Part shown: positions 52,330 through 61,499 of the stretch, piece by piece
How the letters are laid out: every line of letters begins with the position of its first letter
How positions within the stretch are numbered: position 1 is the first letter of the stretch
Assembly: GCA_031274715.1 (NCBI GenBank)
Contig: JAISPT010000010.1
Location: forward strand, 31,026 to 95,025
Source of the DNA: Azonexus sp.
GTDB lineage: Bacteria > Pseudomonadota > Gammaproteobacteria > Burkholderiales > Rhodocyclaceae
DNA: 64,000 nt
Direction: 5' to 3'
Notes under the pieces: generated by a model
What the model saw: only the letters and a program-made list of their open reading frames with translations
What the model was told of the DNA's origin: nothing
Database searches by the model: none
Made by a program: the position numbers and the translations under genes

Positions 52330-52381
52330 TTTGTTGCAACGCAACAAAATCTCTTGACAGGGTAATTTGGTTAGTTATAAT
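52330..52381 (+). promoter_or_regulatory. Phasin gene promoter with adjacent 9-bp palindrome
   Basis: -35 TTGACA (52354-52359), 16-base spacer, -10 TATAAT (52376-52381): near consensus. Immediately upstream is ttttgttgcaacgcaacaaaa (52330-52350), two 9-bp arms around aac. A further half-site, ttgcaacaaaa, follows the -10 at about 52395. This is a probable operator, perhaps of a PhaR-type phasin repressor; the regulator is inferred, not seen. Confidence 0.68.
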
Positions 52382-52447
52382 GAGTACATGCTGCATTGCA
52401 ACAAAACGCGGCGATGTCTGTAACCCCAACCCCACAGGAGAATGACC

Positions 52448-52987
52448 ATGATTGCCCAGTCCCAAGAGTTCGCCAAGTCCGGTTTCAATTTTGCCCAGTT
52501 CTTCGCCAATACCACGCTCGACAGTATCGAGCGCCTGTCCCTGTTGAACCTGGCGGCTGCCCGCTCGGTCTTCGAGACCTCCGCCGCTAACCTGAACACG
52601 CTGTTCGGCGCCAAGGATGTCCAGTCCTTCATCAATCTGCAGCAGTCGATTTCTGCCCCGAACATCGAGAAGGGCATGGAGTATTCGCGCAACGTGTTCG
52701 CCATCGCCGCGGAAACCAAGGACAAGATTACCAAGGAAGTTGAAGCCCACATGGCCGACACCAATGCCCAGGTTTCCAACCTGGTCGAGAAGGCTCTGAC
52801 CTCCGCACCGGCTGGTTCGGAAGTCGCTGTGGCCGCCGTCAAGTCGGCGATCAAGACCGCCAGCGACGCCTACCAGGGCCTGAACAAGGCTGCCAAGCAG
52901 GCTGCTGAAGTGGCCGAGGCCAGCGTTTCTGCCGCCACCAAGGTGACCCTGAAGGCAGCCAATGTCGTCGCCGCGAAGGCTGCCTAA
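52448..52987 (+). CDS. Phasin family protein
   Basis: 179 residues from ATG 52448 (the CAGGAG site is too close to ATG 52442). Amphipathic helices with EFAKSGFNFAQFFANTTLDS, MEYSRNVFAIAAETKDKITK and an Ala/Lys-rich C-terminal part (AYQGLNKAAKQAAEVAEASV) match the phasin 2 family. Phasins coat polyhydroxyalkanoate granules and limit their size. The strong promoter and the terminator after the gene make it an independent, highly expressed unit. Confidence 0.88.
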   Translation: MIAQSQEFAKSGFNFAQFFANTTLDSIERLSLLNLAAARSVFETSAANLNTLFGAKDVQSFINLQQSISAPNIEKGMEYSRNVFAIAAETKDKITKEVEAHMADTNAQVSNLVEKALTSAPAGSEVAVAAVKSAIKTASDAYQGLNKAAKQAAEVAEASVSAATKVTLKAANVVAAKAA

Positions 52988-53012
52988 GACCCAGTCGTTT
53001 GCCGTAATGAAA

Positions 53013-53040
53013 AAAAACCGGAGCAAGCTCCGGTTTTTTT
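53013..53040 (+). terminator. Terminator of phasin gene
   Basis: aaaaccggagc and gctccggtttttt arms (about 53013-53024 and 53027-53038) form a strong hairpin followed by seven T. It also lies close to the convergent parC stop and could serve both. Confidence 0.88.
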
Positions 53041-53068
53041 ACGTCCGCCTTTCGGGCAGGTACACCGG

Positions 53069-55471
53069 TTACTTGCGTGGCGCCTTGACCGGCTTGCCCT
53101 TGCCGCCACGATTGCCGCGGCAGAGTTCGAGGCGCTCGCCCTTGAGTTTGCCGGCAGCACCGTCAACGACCGGTACGATGTCCTCCAGTGCTGTCTTGCC
53201 GGGAGCGGCATTGATCAATTTGAGGCCACGTCCCTTCGGCAGCAGGCGGATTTCCTCGATGGCGAAAACCAGCGCCCGGCCGTCGCGGGTGAATAGCGCA
53301 ATGTCGCCGCCGGTCGGAGCCGGCTGGAAAACCACCGGGGCTTCGGCATCATCGAGCGTCATGAAGGCCTTGCCGGCCTTGCCGCGCGACAACAAATCCT
53401 CACCCTGGCAGCGGAAGCCGTAGCCGCCGTCAGCAGCGACCAGATAGAGTTTTTCCGCCGATACAGCCTGGGCCAGACAGGGTTTGCCGCCATCCTGGAA
53501 GTCAGCCAGCGAGGTAGCCGGAATGCCGTCGCCCTTGCCACCGGGGATGTCAGCGGCGGCGATCGAGTAGGCACGACCCTTGGTGTCGAGCAGGATCAGG
53601 TGGTCAACGGTGCGGCAGGGCAGACAGGCGAGCAGACTGTCGCCGGAGCGGAAGGTGAGTTGCGTCGGGTCGATGTTGTGGCCGCTACGCGAGCGCAGCC
53701 AGCCATGCTTCGAGACGATCAGCGTGGTCGGTTCATCGGGGATGGAGAGGCTCTTGGCATCCGACATCGTGACTTTGTCGGCAGTCTCGATCAGAGTGCG
53801 CCGATCGTCACCGTATTTCTTGGCGTCGGCCTCGATCTCGTCGGCGACGCAAGTACGCAGGGCGGCCTCGGAGTCGAGCAGATGCTGCAGGCTTTTGGCT
53901 TCCTCGCGCAGTTTGGCCAGTTCCTCGCCGATCTTGATACCTTCCAGCCGGGCCAGTTGGCGCAGGCGGATTTCCAGAATGTCCTCGGCTTGGACTTCGG
54001 ACAGCTTGAAATGAGCGATCAGATCGGCCTTCGGATCGTCCGACTCGCGGATGACCTTGATCACCCGGTCGATGTCGAGCAGCACGGCGAGCCGGCCTTC
54101 GAGGATATGGATGCGTTTCTCGGCAGTGCTCAGGCGATGACGGGTACGCCGCTCGACAGTTGCCAGACGGAAGCGGCACCATTCCTCGATGATGCTGTAC
54201 AGCGAGGCCTGGCGCGGGCTGCCGCCGACGCCGAGAACGGTGAGGTTGATCGCGGCATTCGTTTCCAGGCTGGTGTGGGCGAGCAGCAAGCGCACCAGAT
54301 CGTCCTGCCCCTGGCGCGACGAGGCTGGCTCGATGACCAGGCGGATGGCGTGTTCCTTGCCCGATTCGTCGCGCACGCCGCTTTCGGAGATTGCCGACAG
54401 GAAGGCCGCCTTGAGATTGAGCTGTTCTGGAGTGAAGACCTTCTTGCCGGCCTTTTCCTTGGCCACCGGGTTGGAACAGGCCTCGATTTCCGACATCACC
54501 GTGGCCGTGGAAACGCCGGGCGGCAGTTCGGTGATGACCAGGCGCCATTGGCCGCGCGCCAGGGGCTCGATCTTCCATTGGGCACGCACGCGCAAACTGC
54601 CGCGGCCGCTGCGGTAGATGGCGGCGATTTCCTCGGGCGCCGAGATGATCTGCGCGCCGCCTGGATAATCGGGGCCGGGAATCCGTTCCAGCAGCCGGTC
54701 CTCACCAAATTCCGGATCGCGGATGATGGCGACCGCCGCCGCCGCCACTTCGCGCAGGTTATGCGCTGGAATTTCGGTGGCCATGCCGACTGCGATGCCG
54801 GAAGCACCGTTGAGCAGGCAGAAGGGCAGGCGAGCCGGCAACAGCACCGGTTCGTCGTTGACGCCGTCGTAATTGGGTTTCCAATCGACGGTGCCTTCGT
54901 CGATCTCGGCCAACAACAATTCGGCGATGGACGTCAGGCGGGCTTCGGTGTAGCGCATCGCGGCGGCGTTGTCGCCGTCGCGTGAGCCGAAATTACCCTG
55001 GCCGTCGACAATCGGGTAGCGCAGGCTCCAATCCTGCGCCATGCGCACCATCGCGTCGTAGACCGAGGAATCGCCGTGCGGGTGGTATTTACCGATCACG
55101 TCGCCGACCACGCGCGCCGATTTGACGTGGCGCGGACTCTTGTACAACCCCATCCGGTGCATCGCGTAGAGGATGCGCCGTTGCACCGGCTTCTGGCCAT
55201 CGGCGGCCGAGGGCAGGGCGCGGCCGGTGACGACACTCATCGCGTATTCGAGATAGCGGCGGGCGGCGTAGTCGGCTGGCGCGGGCAGGTCGTCGGCCGG
55301 GCCGGTTGCCGCGGGTGGCAGCGCCGGCGGGCCAGAAACGGTTGGCGGGGCGACATCCTCACCAAGGGAAGGCGGCGGTTCGACCGGCGGAGTGGTCGGC
55401 TGCGCCGGCGCTTCCGCCGCATCGGCAGCCGCCTGGGCTGCGGCGTCGAAAAGGTTCAACTGATCAGTCAT
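53069..55471 (-). CDS. parC: DNA topoisomerase IV subunit A
   Basis: 800 residues from ATG 55471. A GyrA/ParC breakage-rejoining domain has QKPVQRRILYAMHRMGLYKS, DGQGNFGSRDGDNAAAMRY with the catalytic Tyr in AAMRYTEARL, and PARLPFCLLNGASGIAVGMA. The C-terminal beta-propeller region is present but degenerate (LIVSKHGWLRSRSGHNID). An unusual Ala/Pro-rich extension of about 75 residues precedes the conserved N-terminus (DYAARRYLEYAMSVVTGRAL). The partner parE lies at 61500, separated by several unrelated genes. Confidence 0.95.
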   Translation of the reverse strand: MTDQLNLFDAAAQAAADAAEAPAQPTTPPVEPPPSLGEDVAPPTVSGPPALPPAATGPADDLPAPADYAARRYLEYAMSVVTGRALPSAADGQKPVQRRILYAMHRMGLYKSPRHVKSARVVGDVIGKYHPHGDSSVYDAMVRMAQDWSLRYPIVDGQGNFGSRDGDNAAAMRYTEARLTSIAELLLAEIDEGTVDWKPNYDGVNDEPVLLPARLPFCLLNGASGIAVGMATEIPAHNLREVAAAAVAIIRDPEFGEDRLLERIPGPDYPGGAQIISAPEEIAAIYRSGRGSLRVRAQWKIEPLARGQWRLVITELPPGVSTATVMSEIEACSNPVAKEKAGKKVFTPEQLNLKAAFLSAISESGVRDESGKEHAIRLVIEPASSRQGQDDLVRLLLAHTSLETNAAINLTVLGVGGSPRQASLYSIIEEWCRFRLATVERRTRHRLSTAEKRIHILEGRLAVLLDIDRVIKVIRESDDPKADLIAHFKLSEVQAEDILEIRLRQLARLEGIKIGEELAKLREEAKSLQHLLDSEAALRTCVADEIEADAKKYGDDRRTLIETADKVTMSDAKSLSIPDEPTTLIVSKHGWLRSRSGHNIDPTQLTFRSGDSLLACLPCRTVDHLILLDTKGRAYSIAAADIPGGKGDGIPATSLADFQDGGKPCLAQAVSAEKLYLVAADGGYGFRCQGEDLLSRGKAGKAFMTLDDAEAPVVFQPAPTGGDIALFTRDGRALVFAIEEIRLLPKGRGLKLINAAPGKTALEDIVPVVDGAAGKLKGERLELCRGNRGGKGKPVKAPRK

Positions 55472-55708
55472 GTTACGAGCGAAAAAACTGGCAGGCGCGA
55501 TGTTACTTGAAGTCGGCAGCTGGGGTCTCGCCCAATCGCGCCACGAGGAAATCGCCCAGTACACGCGGCCTGGGCGGCGGGTGTGGTAGCGGCAGCCGGA
55601 CCGCGCAGGCCGTTTGGCCGAAGGAATCGACCGACGTCCATTCCTGGCATTTCCCGAAAGCTGTAAACTTCAAGGTTTTCACACTGCTTCAGGCAACCGG
55701 AGAAACGC

Positions 55709-56608
55709 ATGTCAAAGAAAAGAATCGCCGTGGTCGGCTACGGGAACATCGGCAAATACGCCATCGAGGCGGTCGAAGCCAGCCCGGATTTTGAACTGGC
55801 TGGCGTCGTCCGGCGTGCGGTCGGTGACGAAAAACCGCGTGAACTGGCGGATGTTGTTGTGACGGATGACATCTCGGCACTGGGCAAGGTTGACGTGGCG
55901 CTGCTCTGCACGCCGACGAGAAGCGTGCCCGAGCAAGCCAAGCAATACCTCAAGCTCGGCATCAACACCGTCGACAGCTACGACATCCACACCTCATTTC
56001 TCGACCTACGCCGGGAACTCATGCCCATCGCGCAGGCGAACAACGCAGTTTCGATCATCTCCGCAGGCTGGGACCCCGGCAGCGATTCCGTCATCAGAAC
56101 CCTGCTCGAAGCTTGTGCGCCCAAGGGCTTGACGTACACCAACTTCGGCCCCGGCATGAGCATGGGACACTCCGTCGCGGCCAAAAGCATCGCCGGCGTT
56201 GCCGATGCGCTGTCGATGACCATTCCGCTCGGCACCAGTATCCACCGGCGGGTGGTTTATGTGCAGCTTGCTCCGGGCGCCAACATCGAAGAAGTCAGCA
56301 AGAAGATCAAAAGCGACGCCTATTTCAGTCACGATGAAACGCACGTCATTGCCGTTCAAAACATCGACGAGATCACCGACAAGGGCCACGGCGTCAATCT
56401 CGTCAGAAAAGGCGTTTCCGGGAAAACCGACAACCAGTTGTTTGAATTCAACATGAAAATCAACAACCCGGCCCTGACTTCGCAAATCATGGTGGCTTGC
56501 GCCAGAGCCACCTTCAAGCAACAACCCGGCGTTTACACGATGCCCGAAATCCCGCTGATCGATCTGCTGTACGGCGATAAGGAAAGCCTGCTGGCCAGGC
56601 TGGTTTAG
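55709..56608 (+). CDS. ddh: Meso-diaminopimelate D-dehydrogenase
   Basis: 299 residues. The NADP-binding start is RIAVVGYGNIGKYAIEAVEA; family-specific segments are TVDSYDIHTSFLDLRRELMP, AGWDPGSDSVIRTLLEACAP, FGPGMSMGHSVAAKSIAGV and YFSHDETHVIAVQNID. The enzyme makes meso-diaminopimelate from tetrahydrodipicolinate in one step, bypassing the succinylase route, or runs in reverse. It is uncommon in betaproteobacteria. Its own leader has GGAGAAACGC before ATG 55709. Confidence 0.93.
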   Translation: MSKKRIAVVGYGNIGKYAIEAVEASPDFELAGVVRRAVGDEKPRELADVVVTDDISALGKVDVALLCTPTRSVPEQAKQYLKLGINTVDSYDIHTSFLDLRRELMPIAQANNAVSIISAGWDPGSDSVIRTLLEACAPKGLTYTNFGPGMSMGHSVAAKSIAGVADALSMTIPLGTSIHRRVVYVQLAPGANIEEVSKKIKSDAYFSHDETHVIAVQNIDEITDKGHGVNLVRKGVSGKTDNQLFEFNMKINNPALTSQIMVACARATFKQQPGVYTMPEIPLIDLLYGDKESLLARLV

Positions 56609-56705
56609 TTGCTCCGACGTTCATGCTTAAATGACGCTCCGGGCCGGTAGGGCCGGGGTGTCGTTGCAATGCCGCATTCCTGCAAACTTCGTGAAAGGAA
56701 ACGTC

Positions 56706-57119
56706 ATGGGAATCTTCAGCAAAATCCTCGCCAAACTCGGCTTCGGCAACAATGAAGCGGCTGCCGCGCCGGTTCAGGCGCCGGCCGCCAGTGCCGCACC
56801 AGCCGCGCCGAGTGCGCCAGCTGCTCCGGCGCCAGCTGCTCCGGCGCCGGTAGCGATCAGCGCGGTCGATGTCGTGGCCAAGCTGGAGGGCATGGCCGCG
56901 AGCCATCCGGAAAAGCTGAACTGGAAGGTCTCGATCGTCGACCTGATGAAGCTGCTCGGCCTCGACAGCAGCCTCGCGGCACGTAAGGAACTGGCCGGCG
57001 AACTGGGTTGCCCGACCGAGAAGATGGGGGATTCGGCGCAGATGAATATGTGGTTGCACAAGACCGTGCTACGAAAACTGGCCGAGAACGGCGGCAACAT
57101 TCCGGCCGAACTGCTCTGA
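56706..57119 (+). CDS. DUF3597-family protein
   Basis: 137 residues from ATG 56706 (AAAGGAA upstream). A short helical start (MGIFSKILAKLGFGNNEAA) leads to an Ala/Pro linker of about 30 residues (QAPAASAAPAAPSAPAAPAP), then a conserved C-terminal domain LEGMAASHPEKLNWKVSIVD, LMKLLGLDSSLAARKELA and MNMWLHKTVLRKLAENGGNI. Function unknown. It has its own terminator. Confidence 0.86.
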   Translation: MGIFSKILAKLGFGNNEAAAAPVQAPAASAAPAAPSAPAAPAPAAPAPVAISAVDVVAKLEGMAASHPEKLNWKVSIVDLMKLLGLDSSLAARKELAGELGCPTEKMGDSAQMNMWLHKTVLRKLAENGGNIPAELL

Positions 57120-57143
57120 GCCAAGCTCCATGCACTGCACCAA

Positions 57144-57170
57144 GGCCCGCCGCAAGCGGGCCTTTTTTTT
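57144..57170 (+). terminator. Terminator of DUF3597 gene
   Basis: ggcccgc (57144-57150), loop cgcaa, gcgggcc (57156-57162) then eight T. It overlaps the convergent radical SAM gene stop at 57169. Confidence 0.88.
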
Positions 57171-59070
57171 AACGGCTCAGAGCCTTGGCGATGAAGTGCC
57201 GGCCGACGCGCGGCTTGGGCACACGCTGGTCGAACCAGGCGCGGACGTCCTCGTCCAGCCCGAGGCCGTGCATGTAGTTGTACAGCGCCTTGTTCAGCGC
57301 CTGGCCGAGACTGGCATGGTCGACACCGGTGGGGTCAATGAACTGGACGTCGTTGATGGCGAAGCTGACCGGCGGTAGCGGCTTGAGGCGGATGCCGTAT
57401 GCCGCCGGATTCTTGCCGACCGGCGAATGCACGGTGCAGGAAAAACGGTGGAAGAAGCCGGACTGAATGCAGCCCTCGGCGAACAACTGACGCACATATT
57501 CCAGCGCATCAACCGTGTCCTGCACCGTTTGCGTCGGAAAACCGTACATCAGGTAGGCATGGACCAGGATGCCGGCATCGCTGAAAGCGCGGGTGACGCG
57601 CGCCACCTGATCGACCGAGACGCCTTTTTGCATCAACGTCAGCAACCGGTCGGAGGCGACCTCCAGGCCGCCGGAGACGGCGATACAACCACTGTCGGCG
57701 AGTTGACGGCAGAGTTCCGGGGTGAAGGACTTCTCGAAACGGATGTTGCCCCACCAGGAAATCGCCCGGTTGCGCCGCTGCAACTCGTCGGCCAGCGCCT
57801 TCAGGGCTTTCGGCGGAGCCGCTTCGTCGACGAAATGAAAACCGGTCTGGCCGGTTTCGCCGATGATGGCCTCGATGCGATCGACCAGTAACGCGGCCGG
57901 GGCGCCATCGTAGCGGCCGATATAGTCGAGGTCGATATCGCAGAAGCTGCACTTTTTCCAATAGCAGCCGTGGGCCACGGTCAGCTTGTTCCAGCGCCCG
58001 TCCGACCATAGCCGGTGCATCGGATTGAGCATATCGAGCAGCGACAGGTAGCGATCGAGCGGCAGGCCATCCCAGGTTGGCGTGCCGATTTCGGCGAAGG
58101 GAATATCGGGTTCGCCGATGTCGACATAGCAAACCTTGCCGTCGACACGGACGAAGGTACGCGCCAAGCCAGACTGCGGGCGCCGGCCGTCGAGGTGTTC
58201 GAGCAAGGCGAGCAGCGGCCGTTCGCCGTCGTCGAGCGTCACGTAATCGAAATGGTCGAAAACGCGCGGTTCCTTCAGTTCGCGCAACTCGGTATTGACG
58301 TAGCCGCCGCCGAGCACGGTGATGATGTCAGGGTGCGCAGTCTTGATCGCTTGCGCCATGCGGAAGGCCGCATAGACCGAGCCAGGGAAGGGCACCGAAA
58401 GCAGCACGACGTCGGGTTGCTCGGGCTCGACGGCGGCCAGCGTCAGCTTTTCCAGCGTGGCGTCGACCAGCGTTGGCGCTGCGGCCAGAGCCTGTGCCAG
58501 CGGCTCGAAGGTCGGCTGACTCAAAGCCAGCGATTCGGCGTAGCGGACGAATTCGAAACGGCTGTCGGCGGCGTCGCGCAACACGTCGGCCAGATCGTCG
58601 AGGAACAGCGTCGCCAGATGGCGCGCCCGATCCTGGATGCCGAGATTGCCGAAGGCCCAGGCCAGCGGGTCGCCGCCCTCGTCGTCGATGTAGACGTCGA
58701 GCGAAGCGAAGCGCGGACCTTCGGGCAAGAAGGCACGACCGGCGATGCGATAGCCCATCGACGGGTCACGCCCTTGCAGGAAGGCGACCGCCGGCGTCAC
58801 AGCGGCCAGATAGCGGTCGAACTGCCCGGCAAAGGCGTGCAGGCTGGGCGAGCGTTTCTTCGCCGGCAGCACCCGGACTTGTTCGTGCAGCGCCCGCAGG
58901 CCGTCTGGCGAAAACAGTTCGAGCACCAGTTGCAGGGCAATGTCGCGTTGCGCCGCGTGAATCCCCCGCGAGCGCAGAAAGCCGGTCAGATAGGCGGTGG
59001 ACGGATACGGGGTGTTGAGCTGCGTCATCGGCGGGATAAGCGACAGCACGCGGCGGGAACCGTATTGCAT
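57169..59070 (-). CDS. B12-binding-type radical SAM protein
   Basis: 633 residues. The N-terminal half (about 1-300) has the cobalamin-binding-like pattern SLIPPMTQLNTPYPSTAYLT, VVLLSVPFPGSVYAAFRMAQ and VLGGGYVNTEL; the radical SAM domain starts near 355 with AHGCYWKKCSFCDIDLDYIG. The cysteines are CX4CX2C, again one residue longer than the canonical motif. Later regions are VDEAAPPKALKALADELQRR and GCIAVSGGLEVASDRLLTLM. It is related to B12-dependent methylase/ring-formation enzymes, with an unknown substrate. Confidence 0.88.
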   Translation of the reverse strand: MQYGSRRVLSLIPPMTQLNTPYPSTAYLTGFLRSRGIHAAQRDIALQLVLELFSPDGLRALHEQVRVLPAKKRSPSLHAFAGQFDRYLAAVTPAVAFLQGRDPSMGYRIAGRAFLPEGPRFASLDVYIDDEGGDPLAWAFGNLGIQDRARHLATLFLDDLADVLRDAADSRFEFVRYAESLALSQPTFEPLAQALAAAPTLVDATLEKLTLAAVEPEQPDVVLLSVPFPGSVYAAFRMAQAIKTAHPDIITVLGGGYVNTELRELKEPRVFDHFDYVTLDDGERPLLALLEHLDGRRPQSGLARTFVRVDGKVCYVDIGEPDIPFAEIGTPTWDGLPLDRYLSLLDMLNPMHRLWSDGRWNKLTVAHGCYWKKCSFCDIDLDYIGRYDGAPAALLVDRIEAIIGETGQTGFHFVDEAAPPKALKALADELQRRNRAISWWGNIRFEKSFTPELCRQLADSGCIAVSGGLEVASDRLLTLMQKGVSVDQVARVTRAFSDAGILVHAYLMYGFPTQTVQDTVDALEYVRQLFAEGCIQSGFFHRFSCTVHSPVGKNPAAYGIRLKPLPPVSFAINDVQFIDPTGVDHASLGQALNKALYNYMHGLGLDEDVRAWFDQRVPKPRVGRHFIAKALSR

Positions 59071-59139
59071 GGTGGGCGAAGGCTAGATCAGTTTCTGGTT
59101 AATTGCTGACTTTTTTGGAACTGCAAGTGACTTTTTCTC

Positions 59140-59168
59140 GTCATTCCCGCGAAAGCGGGAATCCATGG
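59140..59168 (+). repeat. REP-like element, left side of GIY-YIG gene
   Basis: gtcattcccgcgaaagcgggaatcca; the inner cccgcgaaagcggg is a palindrome. The partner at 59506 is in the opposite orientation. Confidence 0.82.
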
Positions 59169-59206
59169 ACGTTGCCTTTATCCGACTCTTGTTCCGTAAT
59201 GTCTGG

Positions 59207-59482
59207 TCACAAATCCCGCCACGATGGATTCGTCTTGTTGATCAGTTCTACTTTCCACGCCCTGTTCCATTTCTTGATGCATTTTTCCCGCTGGATCGCC
59301 GATTCCATCGTCGGATGCACTTCGTACCATACCAGCCGCGTTACGTTGTAGCGATGGCTGAATCCTTCAACAGCATGCGTCTGGTGTTGCCAGATACGGC
59401 CAACAAGGTTGCTGGTGACACCCACATACAAGGTGCCATTCCGGTCACTTGCCAAGAGGTAAACACAGGGTTGCTTGTGCAT
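59207..59482 (-). CDS. GIY-YIG nuclease family protein
   Basis: 91 residues. The signature is CVYLLASDRNGTLYVGVTSN, with further conserved NLVGRIWQHQTHAVEGFSHR and LVWYEVHPTMESAIQREKCI (a typical E-X-X-K type end). Small proteins of this type are related to YhbQ. The gene is bounded on both sides by inverted REP-like elements of the GTCATTCCCGC class. A role in maintaining or spreading such repeats has been proposed for similar associations; it is not shown here. Confidence 0.88.
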   Translation of the reverse strand: MHKQPCVYLLASDRNGTLYVGVTSNLVGRIWQHQTHAVEGFSHRYNVTRLVWYEVHPTMESAIQREKCIKKWNRAWKVELINKTNPSWRDL

Positions 59483-59490
59483 CTGGGTTT

Positions 59491-59529
59491 CGTCATTCCC
59501 ACGAAATTCCCGCTTTCGCGGGAATGACG
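59491..59529 (-). repeat. REP-like element, right side of GIY-YIG gene
   Basis: attcccgctttcgcgggaatgacg (59506-59529) is the reverse complement of the left element; an extra cgtcattccca (59491) forms an incomplete neighbour copy. Confidence 0.82.
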
Positions 59530-59587
59530 GGAGGTGGGAAGAAGCATGGCTCGCGTCGGAAAATGTGACATCTAAATCAAAACCGCT

Positions 59588-60487
59588 CTAGCGCCCGAGC
59601 TTCTGCCGAATCACCGGCAGCGCGGCCAGTGCGGCGCGCTCGCCTTCGAGCGTGGCGTCGTGGCGGGCGGCGAAATCCCAGGATTTGACATAGGGCAGGT
59701 TGGGGCGGATCAGCACGTCGGCGTCGCGGGTTTCGTTGCGGCCGATGACGCCCCCCATGATGGTGATCGTCTGCCGCAGGATGCTGCCCAAACTGTCTAC
59801 CGGCTGGCCTTCGGGTCGGGCCGAGATGTCCACCGCGATGATGAAGTCGGCGCCCATTTCGCGTGCCGATTGCACCGGCACCGGGCTGGTCAGGCCGCCA
59901 TCGACATAGTTGCGGCCGTTGAATTGCGCCGGCTGAAAAATGCCGGGCACGGCCGCCGAGGCGCGCACCGCCATGCCGGTGTCGCCGGTGCGGAAAACGA
60001 TGCGCTCGCCACTGTCGAGGTCGGTGGCGACGGCGGCGAAGAGCTTGTTCAGCTTCTCCAGCGGCCGCCGGTTCAGGTGCTGGTTGATGAATTCTTGCAA
60101 TGCCTCGCCCTTGAGCAGGCCCCGTCCAGTCAGCGTCCAATCGGCGAAGATTCGCTCATCGAGCTGCTGGGCCAAGCGCTGCAGGGCAAAAGCGTCGAAA
60201 CCGCCAGCGTACAGCGCACCGACCACGGCGCCGGCGCTGGTGCCGACGACGAGGTCGGGCACGATGTCCTGCGACTCCAGCATTTTGATCACGCCGATAT
60301 GCGCAAAGCCGCGTGCCGCGCCGCCGCCGAGGACCAGGGCCACCCGGCGCGGCCGAGGGACTGGGGCTGGTGTCAGAGGCGGAGCCAGCGGTTCTGTCGG
60401 CAGCAGCGAGCAGCCACCGAGCAGCAGGACGGCACCAGCACCCAGCAGGCGGCGGCGATTGCGGAAATCGGGAGGAATGTCGTTCAT
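59588..60487 (-). CDS. Patatin-like phospholipase, lipoprotein (RssA-like)
   Basis: 299 residues. The lipobox GAGAVLLLGGCSLLP places the lipidated Cys near residue 26. The patatin fold has the oxyanion LVLGGGAARGFAHIGVIKML, the nucleophile Ser in VVGTSAGAVVGALYAG and the Asp in NYVDGGLTSPVPVQSA. It likely hydrolyses acyl lipids in the envelope. It follows the patatin-like gene at 60500 after a 12-base gap, so the two form one operon with parE. Confidence 0.9.
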   Translation of the reverse strand: MNDIPPDFRNRRRLLGAGAVLLLGGCSLLPTEPLAPPLTPAPVPRPRRVALVLGGGAARGFAHIGVIKMLESQDIVPDLVVGTSAGAVVGALYAGGFDAFALQRLAQQLDERIFADWTLTGRGLLKGEALQEFINQHLNRRPLEKLNKLFAAVATDLDSGERIVFRTGDTGMAVRASAAVPGIFQPAQFNGRNYVDGGLTSPVPVQSAREMGADFIIAVDISARPEGQPVDSLGSILRQTITIMGGVIGRNETRDADVLIRPNLPYVKSWDFAARHDATLEGERAALAALPVIRQKLGR

Positions 60488-60499
60488 TTTCGGGAAAAT

Positions 60500-61499
60500 T
60501 CAGTAAAACAGTTTCATCAAGTCCAGCGTCGCACTGCGGCCGACCTGGGCGCGGTTGACCGCCAGCCAGCGGTGGGCATGCTCGCGTCCCTGGTCGCGCA
60601 GACGTTCAAAGAACGGCAGGTTGACCGCCAGCTTGCTCTCGGCCGGCATCTGGCCGAGCAGATCGTCGCCAGTGATGGCATGAAAGCGCAGGCGACCGAC
60701 GCGCCGTTCAAAACGGCCAAGCGGCAGCCATTCGGGCAGCCAGGTATTGCCGATTTGCTCGCGCATATGGGCGAACATGCGCATTTCGCGCAGGAAAGTG
60801 GAATTGAAGGCCAGCTCGCCCAGGCGCCGCTTGATGTCGGCGGCGCTAGCCGGTGTCTCGCTGTAACGTAACGGTGTCAGCAGGATCAGCAGAATATCGG
60901 TAGCGGTACAGTCGTAGAGCAGTGGAAAGACGGCCGGATTGGCGCTGTAGCCGCCATCCCAGTAGGGCTCGCCGTCAATCGTCACGGTTCGGTGGATGGT
61001 CGGCAGGCAAGCCGAGGCGAGCAGGGTGTCGACGCTCAGCTCGTGGTTGCGGAACAGGCGCAACTTGCCGGAATTGGCGTTAGTAGCAGCAATAAACAGC
61101 TTGACCGGGCAGTCGCGGCGCAGGCGGGCGAAGTCGAAACGCTCCTGCAATACGTCGCGCAGAGGATTGAGATCGAATGGATTGATCTGTTCCGGCGACA
61201 GATGGGTGGTCCATTGCAGCATCAGCTTCAGCGCTGGCGCCATGCCGCCGGCCGCCTCGGCTGGCGGGGTGAACGGCGACTGTCCGGCGAGCGCCGTCCA
61301 GAAACCGGCCAGGGCCTCGCGGGCGCCGTCGCGGCCGCCGGTCATCAAGCCGTGCGCCAGGCACAAGGCGTTCATCGCCCCGGCGCTGGTACCGCTGACG
61401 CCCTCGAATTCGAAACTACCATCCTCGAGCAGCGCATCAAGCACGCCCCAGGTGAAGGCACCGTGGGCGCCGCCACCTTGCAAGGCGAGGTTGAGCGGG

